A stretch of 64,000 nt of DNA from the NCBI GenBank assembly GCA_028095005.1, contig CM051460.1:17221501-17285500 (forward strand), given 5' to 3'. The translations under genes were made by a program, and so were the position numbers. Below the pieces are notes generated by a model. The model was not told where the DNA came from, searched no databases, and worked only from the letters and a program-made list of their open reading frames with translations. The first letter of the stretch is position 1. Each line of letters opens with the position of its first letter. Shown here piece after piece: positions 1 to 14,407 of the stretch. Source of the DNA: Rhynchospora pubera. Taxonomy: Eukaryota; Streptophyta; Magnoliopsida; Poales; Cyperaceae.

Positions 1-856
1 CACTCTCTCTCTCTCTCTCTCGGATTCTCTCCAGTCTCTCACCACACACTCGCACAGTAAGTTTTCTCAATCTTTTTTTGTTTATTTTGTTGTATTTCGT
101 TAATGTTTGATCTGTTCATGGCGATTTATAGCCAATCGAGACAGCTTATTACTTAGATTTAGAGAATTCTATGCGTTATCTAACTTATTTGAGACAGTAT
201 GAGTAGTTTTTTAGTGGAATCGGAGTGTAGATCTGTATTTTTTTTGTTTATGACGGACGATTTGTGTTAAAAAGTATAATTTCTGTCTGGTTTTCCTTTA
301 GGATGTGTAAATCATCTTGTAGTTTTCTATGTTTGAGAATTTAGTGGAATTTAGTTAGGCGATTGGAATTTTTCACGAGTTCTGGAGTTCTTCCCAAGGA
401 TCTGACCTTGTTTTCTCGTAGAATGCTTGATCTGATTACCTGGAGGTTATTGATTTGGTTTCTTCAAATTCCTTCGTTTTTTAGAACAATTTCCTTTGTA
501 TTTATGAAAATTCTGTTATTCAGTAGTTTCCGTTTCAATGGCTTTCGGCACAAGTCTGAGACGAAGATTTTAGTCCAGGAACCTTCAGGCTTATATAATC
601 ATAATTTATGCTGATTTTTTTTACAATTGTTTTTTTAGATTCACGTTATGTTCCCTTTTGCATGAACGAAGTAAGCACTCCTGTAAACAGCTTACGGTTT
701 TACCATGCATCACTCAAAACTTTGTTATCAAGTCGAGACTGTATCATCATCAGAAAACTTGATAGCATTTCCAAGCAAATCTTATTTAACACAGCATAAT
801 CCTATTTGTTCAACTTCCTCACAACAGGAAAGTCGGGTTAGCCAAATATAAATACA
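1..856 (+). other. 5' leader of the beta-tubulin gene, with a leader intron
   Basis: The window opens in a CT-rich stretch (CT repeat at about 3-21) that reads like the transcribed leader of a plant housekeeping gene. A consensus donor (ACA|GTAAGT) lies at 57 and a pyrimidine-rich acceptor (CCTCACAACAG) ends at 827, so a leader intron of about 770 bp is likely, leaving a short untranslated piece before the ATG at 857. Leader introns are common in plant tubulin genes. The core promoter is outside the window. The short ORFs at 363-799 fall inside this inferred intron and I do not consider them genes. The splice sites are inferred from consensus only. Confidence 0.55.
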
Positions 857-3282
<2,426 letters not shown>

Positions 3283-3857
3283 GGATTTAAAATTGTGTTT
3301 TGCTGCTGGGAGAGGTGTTGCATCTTTCCTGCTACTTTAGGTGTGGTTGTTGTGCTTGGATCTGCATCTCTCCTCTTATCTCTTTCTCATTCTCTTAATT
3401 TTTGTGCTTTTCCTATGGGATCTATGCTTGTTATTATCTGGTATGTAAAAGGTTTGCTTTGATATGTAAATTGCATATGTGCTGTAATTTCTAGTTGACT
3501 TGATATTTCTATTATGGATGACCTGGCTGTTGTGTTCAATCGGGTTTTTTCAGCCTTGATACTTGATCTGATTGCGGGGCTAGCCAGTTTGATGAGTGCA
3601 CCAATAGTGGTAATTTTAGGCTTTACTATCTGTGGAATTTGCAATTTTTTAAGAAAAATTTTGGAACCTCTTTTTCAAGGGAAACTGATTCTACTTCGAG
3701 TACAATCACAAATTAGCCTAAAGTTTAGCGATGTATGAAGATGTGATTTCTCCGATTAGATATTTCGGTGATCCTTTTCGGCTAAAAGGAGATTGAAGTT
3801 AAAACGAACAGATAGTTGAGTACAATTCTACAAATAAAGAGAACTTGATTTCTTTAA
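3283..3857 (+). other. beta-tubulin 3' flank
   Basis: Probable tubulin 3' UTR (T-rich, to about 3500) followed by about 350 bp of non-coding DNA. ORFs of about 75-85 codons on both strands here have no recognisable composition or motif. I see no further gene. Confidence 0.5.
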
Positions 3858-3995
3858 GGGTGCGTTTGGATCGTTGGAAGAAAGAAGAAGAAGAAGGAAG
3901 AAGAAGAAAAAAATTATAAACAATTCAAACTTTTCATAAAGTTACACATTTCCCAATACTTCTTCCTTTCTTCCCACACCTATCCAAACGCACCC
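3858..3995. mobile_element. Tourist-like (PIF/Harbinger) MITE with TAA duplication
   Basis: A 138-bp non-autonomous element with inverted ends GGGTGCGTTTGGAT and ATCCAAACGCACCC, flanked by the trinucleotide TAA on both sides (3855-3857 and 3996-3998). A TAA/TTA duplication is typical of PIF/Harbinger elements. The core carries the family signature AAACTTTTCATAAAGTTACAC. The same core recurs at about 10.1, 11.8, 18.6, 19.3, 35.8, 44.2 and 54.9 kb, making this the commonest repeat in the window. Confidence 0.85.
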
Positions 3996-3998
3996 TAA

Positions 3999-5339
3999 GC
4001 TCATATACTAATCTTCATCCAACTGACCACATAAATGTATTATATTTTCAATGCAAATTAATGTTGTGATATTCTCTCGATCGTTAAAGGCACAAACCAT
4101 GTTATCTTCTCCTATATACTAACTGCAATCATTGACTTAAAAAAAGAATTATGTTAATGTACATATAACATGATCCAGATTCAGACCGGACAAGACTGGA
4201 CAGATGGGTTGGATCCAACAGCTAGGTGGGCTAAATTAAAAATAAAAAATTTAAGACTAAGCCCTGTGCTTAGCACAAATCTAATTATACGGCCCCAAGC
4301 CTCCTTGGGAAGAAAATAACAATATGTTAACGGTCCCCTAAAAAGACCCAAGTTATGATGATTTTTAGGTTGCCAAGTGTCAGACTAGATCTGCAAAGTA
4401 ACCTTATTTTTCTTTTGTTTTGAGGATGTGACTCGTTTTTAATAGAATAGTTTAAATTTCGATAATATCAAATCAAGTCAAATAATTTTGAAAACAAAAT
4501 ACTATTTCTTTTGTATGAATGGTATAATCATTTTAAAATGTTAGGATTTTCAATATTTTTACGTCATCATTAAATTGTAAAGGTAAATAATTATAAATGT
4601 ATCCTAGCTTCGAACAATTTTGTGTGGTAACGGTCCAATTTGTTTCGTATATGCTAATAATAGACTAGACAGATTCAAATTTGTTAATGATCAAAACAGT
4701 GCAGTCGTTCACCACACAAATTCTCCTCCACAAGCGCCACAGAAAACCAGACTCAAGGATGATACTGGCACGGAATTCTGATACAGTGTTTTGTTGTTAT
4801 GTTTCTGTTATTTCAAGAATTAGTTACAAAGGATTCTGTATTTGGTTAGACTATTCTCTGTATCTGTGTTGCATATATATAGGCCAAACCCGTGTATTGT
4901 AAAATAAGGAAAGATAATATAGAAATTCTCTCCTTCCTACAATCTCTTCTTTCTCCTACTTTGAGAAAATCCTTACAAAATTATAAACTTGGTTGAGATG
5001 TTTTGATGAATTTGTTAAGAAAAACCTCTCTGTAAGTTCAGAAATCAGTCGTTTTGTAGTTTCATTTGTTACAAACAGAAGAGTTTCATAGCAATAACAC
5101 TTGTTATGACGAATAAATTTCACATTTTCCTAGTGTTGTTTCAGAAAATTCCAAATCAATTCCAGTACCGATGACATTGTCTTAGTACAATTCATCTTAG
5201 TTCATCGCAGGTGACACGTGTTCAGGATTTACTACAATGTAATTGTACTTCCCTACCTCTCCCTTATCTGGGGCTCCCCCTCACAGCAAGTCGCCCGTCA
5301 AAAGATACTTTTGTGCTATTACTAGAAAATCTTGATACT
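3999..5339. other. intergenic; part resembles the 43.6 kb region
   Basis: No gene seen. A block at 4321-4413 (around CCCAAGTTATGATGATTTTTAGG) resembles 43614-43725 in the same orientation, which suggests a diverged duplication or an unrecognised repeat. The 73-codon ORF at 4681 has no recognisable features. Confidence 0.5.
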
Positions 5340-6515
5340 TGATAGCAAGCTAGCTGGTTGGGAAAACAAGCTGCTCTCTAGAGCTGGGAGATTAACACAG
5401 GTCTCATTGGTTTTATCTTCGATTCCCATTTTCTACATGTCAGTCTTGGAATTTTGAATTTAAAGATCTTGAACATTTCCCTCCTACTCAAGTGTCTTTG
5501 GCGTTTATACTTTCAACCAAACTCTCAATGGGCGACCATTTCTAATAAGCTCATTGCAACAGGGCATCGAACTTCACCTTTGACCTGGTCTAATACTGGA
5601 TCTTTTTTTGGGAAAGACTTGCTGCATCTACGCCATATCTTCACAATTTCTACAAGGATGGTTTTGGGAGATGGCAAAAAGACACTATTCTGGTTCAATA
5701 ATTGGGGAACGGGTCATCTCCAGTATTTCTTTGGCAACCAGTCATTTCTTAACCCCAATTTTAACCACAGCTTAACTGTTCATCAAGTGCAACAGTGTCC
5801 TAATTCTGTCCTACAGGCACCATGGCCTGAGACCGTTCATAATGCGGTACAAAACCTGAGCTCAAGTATCATTCCAAACTGCTCTGATAATATAAGATGG
5901 AAGTGGTCCTCTTCAGGCATATTCTCGGTCCACTCGGCCTACAGAATGCTTTTTTCTGCAGGGAAAACTTCTTCACAATGTGCATCGATTTGGATAGTTG
6001 AAGTCCCACCCACAGTAAACATCTTTGTTCTGTTACTGTTCTACAACAGAATTCTCACTCAGGAGAAATATTCAATTTATTTAAGGTTGTGCGCTCTGTG
6101 ATTCAACTGAAATTGAAACTACTTCACACCTTTTCTGTGAGTGCCCGTACACATCTCTTCTGTGGTCAAAAACTCAAGCTTTGTACCCCTCCACTTCCTT
6201 AATTGATAGGTCGGCAATAAAAACCTTAATCTTATCTGCTCTACAAGGCACGACATCTAGTACGACGAACTTTAAGGCCACATCTGTTTTTACAACTCTG
6301 TTCTGTGGGCCATCTGGTTAGAACGTGACAACCGCCTTTTTCGTAATGCGAAGATGAATGTCGACTCCCTGCTGCACTGGGTCGTTTACCAGCAAAGGCT
6401 TTTCTCAAGGACTTGCTAAGTTCTTCAATTTCAGGCTCTAGTTGGGCTCTGTTTGTTGTCGTTTCTTTTTACTTTCTTTTCACTTGGTAGCCACTATCAA
6501 GTTATATCTAAAAAA
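5340..6515 (+). mobile_element. degenerate L1-type LINE fragment (end of RT plus zf-RVT region)
   Basis: Conceptual translation from about 5345 gives KLAGWENKLLSRAGRLTQ followed by SSIPIFYMS, typical of the stretch just after the catalytic core in plant L1-type reverse transcriptases. Then come LGDGKKTLFWFNNWGTGHL and a zinc-binding reverse-transcriptase tail (WKWSSSGIFSVHSAYRML, and later HLFCECPYTSLLWSK). The reading frame is open only at 5454-6101; the Cys/His segment lies in another frame, so at least one frameshift and several stops are present. The endonuclease and the catalytic YADD block are missing, as expected for a 5'-truncated copy. It ends near 6515 at a short A-rich run. Dead fragment. 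Confidence 0.85.
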
Positions 6516-6519
6516 AGAC

Positions 6520-6954
6520 ATTTTCTTAGTAAGCCACCGGAAATACAGAGCATAGAGGCGCTATTCCTGTGATAATCGTCTACCAAATTAAATTATGAAG
6601 GAGATAAGAGATGTCATGTTATCCAACAAATCCACAACAAAGATTATCTAAATTCTAAAGTATATAAAAATATTGATCTATCGCAATTGGTAAGTTATAA
6701 TATTTATTTTTCACCACTTAATTAAGGATCCGAAATGGAAATTGAAATCCAATTAAATCTAAGAAAATCAGTACCAGATGAATAGCGAGCCTTGTACCGG
6801 GTATGAATAGCTGTCATGTACTAGCTACGAATTGCAACTAATTTTAGTTAATTGAGGGAATGAAATGAGTTTTGTTGAGGAATTTGAAGAGAAGAAGAGA
6901 GGAGAGATGAGAAGAGAGAAGGCAACAAGATTTGGGTATTGAAATAATAAATTA
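6520..6954. other. intergenic, part similar to 44.5 kb
   Basis: 6558-6640 (around CCAAATTAAATTATGAAG and ATGTTATCCAACAAATCC) resembles 44487-44564 in the same orientation. No gene seen. Confidence 0.5.
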
Positions 6955-7658
6955 GGAATAATTAGATATATGTCACTATGAAAAATTGATAATTAGAGAC
7001 ATACCACTCTTAAATTGTAAATTAGTTTTATTCCATTATAAAATGGTTAAAATCAATTTTATGCTATTATTTTTGGTCAAAATTAGAGATATGCTACCAA
7101 AATTAGAGAAATGTCACTCTAACTTTTTAAAAATGTCTCTCTAGGTAGCCGCTACCTAGCTTTCAAAGAAATTTTTTTTTTTAAAAATGTCCAAAATATC
7201 CTCTCATTAAGAACTGAAAAAGAAATTTATTGACATGAATTAAATTTTAAAATTTCAGATTTACAAATTTTCAATTTTCAATTTTCAAATTTGGATTTTA
7301 AAATTTCGAAATTTAAAATTTTGAATTTTACATTTTTTTTTAATTTGAACTTTTGAGATTTTAAATTTTCGAATTTTGAAATTTGAAATTTGAAATTTGA
7401 AATTTTTATTTCTTTTTTTGATGGAGTAAAATCACTTATTTACTTAACGGTGACATATTTTGAATTTTAATATTTTACATGATATATTTCTAATTTAATT
7501 ATTTTATACTGGCATATTTAAAAGTATATAATGGTCAAATTAATTATTTGATGGCATAAATCTAATTTTATCATTTAGTGTTGGCATAAAAATAATTTGT
7601 TATTTAGTGATGACATTTCTCTAAATTCTAATTTTTATGGCATAAACCAAATTAACCC
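6955..7658. mobile_element. Mutator-like MITE, AT-rich (tentative)
   Basis: About 700 bp. The left end GGAATAATTAGATATATGTC and the inverted right end GGGTTAATTTGGTTTATGCC match each other roughly. They also match the better preserved ends of the element around the provirus (27415 and 38710), including sub-terminal GYCAC/GCCA motifs spaced about 40 bp apart. The flanks share AAATTA, perhaps a decayed 9-bp duplication. The inside holds a run of AATTTGAAATTT-type direct and inverted repeats at about 7250-7400. No transposase is encoded. Confidence 0.5.
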
Positions 7659-7860
7659 TTGAAATTATTACGACCATCAGAGTTTACAGATGTCTCTCCA
7701 AAATTACGTTAATGAAACAGTAAATCTTACAATTAACTAAGAATGAAAATAACAAACTGCAACTAAATGGTCCCCACAGCTCGAAAAACGCCAAATCATC
7801 CTTACAGCTTTGATTCTTCTTGTTCCTCTCCAATTTTGTCTCCAGTGCGGACCCCACTTG

Positions 7861-8085
7861 TCAGCTAGCATTGTGAAGTACGAAGAATGCTTCCTCTTGC
7901 ATGCGGATGTGTCGCTCTCGCTCAGCCTCAGCCTCTGTTTCTAATTTTTGACGAGCTTGCCCTTTTCTCTTCTTATTCTCTTCAAATTCCTCAACAAAAG
8001 TCATCTCACTCCAACGGTCATCGACACCAGCTGAGCTGAGTCTGGTATCACATCCGACAATAGGGATTGTAAATTATAATTTTTC
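7861..8085 (-). pseudogene. unrecognised coding-like fragment, charged helix
   Basis: On the minus strand a frame open from about 8085 to the stop at 7861-7863 reads like real protein. It begins VGCDTRLSSAGVDDRWSEM, continues through a long charged helical stretch rich in K, R and E (EAEAERERHIRMQEEAF) and ends HNAS. Base composition is clearly less AT-rich than the surroundings, and the frame has no internal stop. There is no obvious start and no partner exon nearby, so it could be the last exon of a decayed or displaced gene. I do not recognise the family. It lies downstream of the broken receptor gene but does not resemble a kinase. Confidence 0.35.
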
Positions 8086-8201
8086 TCTGTAACAAAATTA
8101 TTAAATGTTTCTGTCTTTTCTTTAGAATTTCCTTCATCTGGCATAAATAATTTGTAGGACTATGACTAAGGTTTTGCTCCAGAAACAAGAGTAATGAGTA
8201 A

Positions 8202-8602
8202 TGCTAGAATCAAACATATAGGATGTCAAACACGATTCAGACATCGACTATTAAAATTTCAAACGGCCGATTCAAAAAGTTCAATATGTTCTCAATGTTA
8301 AAATATCCTTGAAAATAAAATTTTAATATTTTTTAAAATTTTCTAACTATTTTTTTTAATTTTCAAAATTGAAGGGTTTATAACTTTTTAGATTGAGCAT
8401 ATTAAAAAAAAAGATAAAAAAATTTGAAAAAATATAAAATTTGGTATCCACATAGATTTTATAATGTAGAACAATTTGAGTGATTTGGATCGGCCATTCT
8501 AATTTTAAAAAATTAAAATTTTATCTGCCACCTTATCCTAAAAAAAATTAAAATTTTATCATGTTGGACAAGTGTATGTGTCCTATATGTTTGATACTAG
8601 CT
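8202..8602. mobile_element. TIR element (about 400 bp), class uncertain
   Basis: Inverted ends match over about 20 bp: GCTAGAATCAAACATATAGG on the left and, read inverted from the right, GCTAGTATCAAACATATAGG. The inside is AT-rich and contains a motif close to AAATTTTGAAAAAAATATAAAATTTGG that is shared with the elements at about 14.1 and 51.2 kb. I could not fix the target duplication, so the superfamily is left open. The 85-codon ORF at 8572 starts inside its right end and is not considered a gene. Confidence 0.6.
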
Positions 8603-8992
8603 ACTCCTCAGAAACAAATGTGGTAGAAAAGATAAGGAATGACAGAAGAAGAAATGAGAAAAAAATCTACCCCTGCAAATTTGGAGGTAAGAATGACAGC
8701 ATTGACGTAGAGATTGTATTTCCGTTCTCATCCTTTTTTCAAAATTTTGAGTTTAGGAGAGTAGGTGAACTCACTTATCATTCTCCTTCTTTCATCTCTT
8801 TTCATTTAATTTTCTGGAGCAAAGTCTAACAATGATACACTTTTTATGTAATTCAAAATGCTTATATATTCAAGAATTTTGCTTTTCCAGTTCTCCTCTT
8901 CTGTAATTCAAAATGCCGGACTAAATTTATAGCTCAACTTTCTAGTTTCTACCCAATAATCGAACATATCGTCTGTGTAATAATAATTGACA

Positions 8993-9019
8993 GAAGAGAG
9001 AGAGAGAGAGAGAGAGAGG
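8993..9019. repeat. (GA)n microsatellite
   Basis: A run of GA dinucleotides immediately downstream (in gene sense) of the membrane-segment exon of the broken receptor gene. Confidence 0.9.
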
Positions 9020-10089
9020 GACTAACATTTCGACGGCGAGAATATTATAGTGCCAACTGCAATAACTATCAGCAGGAAAACAACTACCACCACTGCAATT
9101 GCTATCATAGACATAGCATCCATTTTCCCAGAAGGATTTGTGTCACTGTCATCATATCTAATGGGGCCAATAAATATTAAAATAAAAACAGAAATTAGAA
9201 GTAGCTTGGGAAAAGAAATAAATTGGGGTAACAAGCAAGATCAACTATAACTTGTGTCAATAAAAAAAAATCTGCTTTAATTTCGTTTTCCTCTTTTGAG
9301 AAGACATAAGATTGCTTCTTTTTTTTTCAATATCCTACCGGTCAGTGGCTGAAATCTAATATTTTCTCAAAATTTTCCGGTATTTTATCTCAAAATACGC
9401 GATATTTTTGTTTCAGTCACTATTTCGATACCTGCTATTATCAAATTTTTTCGTTAATCGATAGGAGATTGAGAATTTTGGTTTTTTTATATCTACCTTT
9501 TTTTTAGCTTACGTTGACTTTAATATAGTCCAAAGCACCGATAAATATACCAAATCTATACTAGTTATAAAAACACCCAAAACAAGATCATAATAATTTC
9601 ACAAAAAGAGTTTAAACATTTGTTAATATCATTATAGACCGTTGATCATGTGCAACTTGATCTGATTTAGATCTGTATTTCAGTCTTCAGACAAAGAGTC
9701 GGACTCCTTTACAGAAAAGAGTCAAGGCGCTGGATGGTTGTTTCCTTTTTATTTTTTCTTAATTTGTGCGTGCAATAAAGGAAAGAGAAAAATAAATCAA
9801 CCCTCTCCCATCATACTAAAATTGCTGTCTAATAAAATCGCCTCATTTTCTTTCTTATTCCCACGTAGTAGGGTGGGCTCATTTGCTAGTGTGATAAAAT
9901 TAACATTTGATTTTCACACTCTAGAACGGTTACCATTTCAATCTCAAATGATATGATTTCTGCACCCATTAAAAAATTATTAAAAAATTAAAAAGTAAGG
10001 AAAAAATTACTAAACGTCATAATTTATTATTTGATTAAGTTTAAATTTTTATTAATATTTTTTATAAAAAATAATAAATTAATTAAAAC

Positions 10090-10226
10090 AAGAGGTGGAT
10101 GGTGTGAGGAATAAGGGAAGAAGTATTGGGAAGTGTGTAACTTTGTGAAGAGTTTGAATTGTTTATAATAAATTTAGGAGTAGGAAGAAGCTATTTCTTT
10201 ATTCTTGCACCCATCCAAACGGAGCC
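10090..10226. mobile_element. Tourist-like MITE copy, inverted orientation
   Basis: The right end CCATCCAAACGGAGCC and the core GTGTAACTTTGTGAAGAG are well preserved; the left end (GGTGGATGGTGTG) is eroded. It sits in an intron of the broken receptor gene. Confidence 0.75.
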
Positions 10227-10324
10227 TATGATTTAAATGATGGTAAATAATGTAATGTGGTATTAGAAATTGAAATTAAATTATTAATTTTGTTTAAATA
10301 ATCAACATTAATAATTAAATTTTT

Positions 10325-10492
10325 GTTGAGGTGTCGTGCTAATTCGTGTTCGTGTTGTGTTGCGTGTCGAATCGTGTCAAACTTTCTAATGTTCCAACAC
10401 GACACGATAACACGATCGTGTCGTGCCAATTTTGCATTCGTGTCGTGTCGTATCAACACGCACATCGTGTCGTGCCAACACGATCGTATCAA
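10325..10492. repeat. CGTGTCGTG-rich palindromic repeat
   Basis: A cluster of CGTGTCGTG and its complement CACGACACG in both orientations, much richer in GC than the surroundings. It could fold into several hairpins. Probably a MITE or transposon terminal fragment; no target duplication was identified. ORFs on both strands here come from the repeat. Confidence 0.6.
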
Positions 10493-10849
10493 ATCATTTT
10501 GGATAACATTAATATACGATAAGCAATAATTTCTCGATAATATATAAGTCCATAGATTATTGTCGAATAAATAAAAGTATTATTGTAGTACCTGAATATT
10601 AGAGTACCATTTTGCTTCTTTTTCAGAAGATTAGGAGGAAGAATAGTCGAAAGATTTGTTCCAGTTATGTCCCTGAAAAGTTTTAAAAAAAATAATAAGG
10701 AGAAAGTTCTATGAGATTGATTGAACAATGATTCAAAGCACACATCAAAATTTTCCCAAAAAACCATACAGGGTAGTCAGATTTTTGCTGTCTAGAGACC
10801 CAGGAAGAGATCCAGAGAAACTGTTATCGGCCAAGTTCCTGACCATGAT

Positions 10850-11710
10850 ATAAATCAAAAGGTACAGTAAATGTAAATGATAAAAGCGGAGTTATAACCA
10901 ATCTCTACTGCTTATAAAATCACATATTTAAGACTAAAATAATTAGACGAAAGGTGTAAATAATTGTTTATTCTATTCAATCTTAGTCATTGACCATTTA
11001 AACTAATGGCTAAATATTTGCGATGGATAAAAGTTTACAAGCTCTTCATTTTTAATAGAAAGAATTTTTTTTCCTGAATTAGTTATTTACTCATCAAAAT
11101 AGAAAGAAATTTATTGCTGGATTGATTGTGCACTTTATTTGGAAAGATAACACAATAAATATGAAAAACTTCATTAAAATAATAATTATTTTTCATTTTA
11201 AAAATAGATCACATCGCTACTATCTACTACTCATAAAAGCACGTATCCAAGAGCTAAAATAATTAAGCAAAAGATGTCAATAATTATTTATTCTATGAAA
11301 TCTTAGTCATTGATTGATTGAACCAATGACTGAATGTTATCCATTGATATAAGTTTACAAGAAAGAAAATTTTTCTGAATTAGTTGTGCACTCATCAAAA
11401 TATAAATAAATTTATTGCTGAATTGATTATGAAAAAAAACAATAATAATTAAAAAAAACTTTATTAAAATAATAAACGACACATACATGAAAATCTTCAT
11501 TAAAATAATAATTTTTTTTTATTTTGAAAACAAAAAAAATATATAAAAAGCCTCTTCATCTGTAAATTTAGTCGGTACGTTTGCTAGTATCGTTAACAAG
11601 CCGTTGTTAGGTTAATCAAGATATGGATGTACTTGAACTGCTTTTCAATATTATTTTTTTTATTGTAAATTTAAGATTCACAAGAGATCAATCATTATTG
11701 GATTTGGAAC
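10850..11710. other. intron DNA with a diverged direct repeat
   Basis: Two diverged direct copies of about 250 bp: 10910-11180 and 11220-11480. Both contain the motif order ACTAAAATAATTA, ATTATTTATTCTAT, TCTTAGTCATTGA and ATTTATTGCTG. No gene seen. Confidence 0.55.
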
Positions 11711-11713
11711 CCT

Positions 11714-12695
11714 CTACTATGTTTGGTTTGGAGGTAATGGGTGGGAAGGGAAAAAAGAGGAGATGAAAATTTTAAGGGGCCGTTTGGATTGAGGTGGGAA
11801 TGTGAAAAATTTTCAATTTCTAGACATAAATTTATTATAAACAATTTAAATTTTTCACAAAGTTACACACTTTCCAATAAATTTATGCATAGAAATAGAA
11901 AATTCTCCAAATTCCTCAAATTTCTAAGCGATCCAAACTTTTTATTGTAAATTTTCTTGTTTGGATGGAAGTAAATTAGAAGGGTGAAATTTTAGGAAGG
12001 GGAAGCAATTCCCTCCAATCTTTCTACAAAAAATTTCTCCTCCCATTTGGAAGAGAACGGAAGGAAAGAAAAATTTTGACCCATTTAATTTTCGCGTTTG
12101 ACAATCCTTGTCCCTGCCCCTTCCTTTTCTTATCATTTTGTCTTTATGTCAATTAAGAACAAATGTGTGCGTAACATGGCAAGAGGAAGGTTGATAGTCT
12201 ACTATCTCCTGCTAACCCTCCGTTGGGCACTTCTTAAAAGCTCTATAAGTATTGAACTTTCACAAATTGATAAAGACAAAGAGTAACACTTTATGAATTA
12301 TTAAAATTTGGAACAAGAAAAAAAATGTTCATTTGTTAAAACTCAACTTTAGTACGTGAAAAGTTTAATTTATGTATTAGAAACTGATACCAGCAACTTT
12401 TTCTTGTAGAATCTAATACACGCCATCAAACTTTTATTCAATCTGAAGCTTCATGAAGACTATACACTAGTTACGCAGGGATAAATTAGTGAAAATTTTA
12501 TATTTCTCCTTCATTGAAATAATTCATCCAAATAAGAGATACAAAGGAAAGTAAAATAAATTTTCCTTTCCCTCCATATTTCATCCAAACAAGAAATATA
12601 AAATTATTTTACTTTCCATCTCATCCCTTTCTTTCCTCCTTTGTATTTTTTCTTTCCCTCCCATTCATCCTCTGCCACCTAACTAAATATAGTGT
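11714..12695. mobile_element. larger TIR-like element (tentative) containing a Tourist copy
   Basis: The left end CTACTATGTTTGGTTTGG and the inverted right end CACTATATTTAGTTAGG are similar. Inside, motifs such as TTGTTTGGATGGAAGTAAA (left half) and TTCATCCAAACAAGAAATA (right half) are in inverted order. This fits a non-autonomous DNA element of about 980 bp. The boundaries and superfamily are not certain. No coding capacity seen. Confidence 0.4.
11776..11938. mobile_element. Tourist-like MITE, right end truncated
   Basis: Starts GGGGCCGTTTGGAT right after TAA (11773-11775) and carries the family core TTTTCACAAAGTTACACAC. The right end stops at GATCCAAAC without the terminal GGCCCC, so it is truncated or mutated. 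The ends match the copy at 35758 in the provirus. Confidence 0.7.
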
Positions 12696-12727
12696 TAAGA
12701 TGTAGATGTTGTATTTTTACAGCCCAA

Positions 12728-12748
12728 CCCCCCCCCCCCCCCCCCCCC
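12728..12748. repeat. poly(C) run, 21 nt
   Basis: An uninterrupted run of C followed by CGCGGGCGCGCG, in otherwise AT-rich DNA. Homopolymer length in assemblies is often unreliable. Confidence 0.85.
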
Positions 12749-13464
12749 GCGGGCGCGCGAAGAGTTGTTCTTAATTTCTTATATTATTTAACAATTGGTA
12801 GAAGTGTGCAAAACACTGGATGTTAGGTCAAGGGAACATAAAACGAGAGAAATAGCAATCCCGAATTCCCAAATGATTCTAATAATAAATCTAATTAGAA
12901 TTAAATAAAACCCATAAATTGAATTTACTTGAAAAACATACAGGTACTGAAGGTTTGGTAAATCACGTCCTAGAAATTCTGGCAGAGGTCCGGACAAATG
13001 ATTATTAGACAAGTCCCTGAAAAAATTAGTAGAAATTAATTATGAGGAAGATTGAATTGAAAATATAATTTGGAATTGATAAAGAATACCCTTCAATAAT
13101 TTATCTGGGAAAAAAAGAGAGGGCTAAAACATGACAACATTTACCTATCCCAAATGATTTTTATAAAATAAATCTAGATAGAAAATCAACCATATATTAG
13201 TGTCAATTTAGAAGCTTACAGTGTTTTAAGACTTGTAAGTTGGCCAAGAGAATAGGGAAAAAGGCCGTACAAATTATTGTGAGACAAATTCCTGAAAAGG
13301 TAATAAGAATATAAAAATAAATTAATGTAAACAATAAAAGCGGAGTAGTTAGCCAATAATAACGTAAACGACATGTGGTTAGATTAATGAAGATATGGAT
13401 GCACTTGAACTGCTTTTCAACAATCGGTAGGCAAGTGCATAAAGCTGAATGCTATTAGGTCAAG

Positions 13465-13662
13465 CAGGGGCGGATCCAGTGGTGGGGCGGGTGGGGCTAG
13501 AGCTCCACCTACCGCCGTTGAGCCCTGAAGCCCTTCTTTAGCCTCAATGAATTTTTTCAACCATTGAAGCACTCAAAGGTGGGGCTGAAGAACAGAAAAA
13601 GAGAAACTGTTTGATCAAATGATTCATTAGCGTACTCAGCCCCATCTAAATATCCGCCACTG
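13465..13662. mobile_element. hAT-type MITE with perfect 8-bp duplication
   Basis: A 198-bp element with inverted ends CAGGGGCGGATCCAG and CAGTGGCGGATATTTAG (right end read inverted), flanked on both sides by AGGTCAAG (13457-13464 and 13663-13670). An 8-bp duplication and CAGNGGCGG-type ends are hallmarks of hAT elements. It is much less AT-rich than its surroundings. It lies in an intron of the broken receptor gene. Confidence 0.9.
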
Positions 13663-14117
13663 AGGTCAAGGGAATATAGCAATTTAAATGAGTACATCAT
13701 AATTCTATAATTTAAATCATATATCGAATTTACTGGAAAACATACAAGTACTGAAGATGTATTAGATTGTCTCCTAAAAAGTCTGGAGGAGTTCCGAGCT
13801 TCTGAGTGCAGGTGTTGTGGGAATTAATGAATTGCATAATTTAAAGTAAGATTCCATCGGGAGAAATACTGAAGAAAAAAATAGAAGGTACTTAATTCAT
13901 CTCAGGTTGAAGGAACTTACAACTCCGTGAGGGCTGTAAGATTTTGAAAGTGATCACTCAATGAACCTCTCACTCCACAATCACCTAGAAATCTAATAAT
14001 AGAAGTTGCTTGATAGTTAGATGTAATTGGTATGTGTGCGCGCGCACACGTGCGTATATAGAGAATGAATTTTATCAAATTCATTTGACCAGACCCTTGA
14101 TTAAATTCTATCATATT

Positions 14118-14407
14118 TCAATTTTAAAAGTTCAAGTTACCAATCCAAATCTTTCAATATGATTTTCATGTTGATATCTCATTCGTACCAAAATATATAT
14201 TATATTGATTTATTTACTATTTTTTTTTGGAATTTTAGAAAATCATCGGTCTAATTAAATATGGAAACTCCAAAATTAGCAGTTTTCAAAAATATAAAAA
14301 ATATAGTTAAAAATTTTGAAAAAAATATAAAATTTGCTTTGAAAGTAGATTTCAATATGAAAATCTTATTGAATGGTTTGGATCAGCTATTTGAACTTTC
14401 AAAATTG
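14118..14407. mobile_element. TIR element of about 290 bp
   Basis: Inverted ends TCAATTTTAAAAGTTCAAG and TCAATTTTGAAAGTTCAAA (right end inverted). The internal motif AAAAATTTTGAAAAAAATAT is shared with the elements near 8.4 and 51.3 kb, so these are probably one old family. Lies in an intron of the broken receptor gene. Confidence 0.6.

Larger units (their letters stand above)
9158..10591. other. intron of the broken receptor gene, with repeats
   Basis: AT-rich non-coding DNA between the membrane exon and the last LRR-side exon. It contains a Tourist copy and a CACG-rich repeat, listed separately. No other gene seen. Confidence 0.6.

Noticed and set aside
10323..10529. Cys-rich 68-codon ORF that could suggest a small secreted peptide
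   Set aside because: The Cys codons come from the CGTGTCGTG repeat; no signal peptide.
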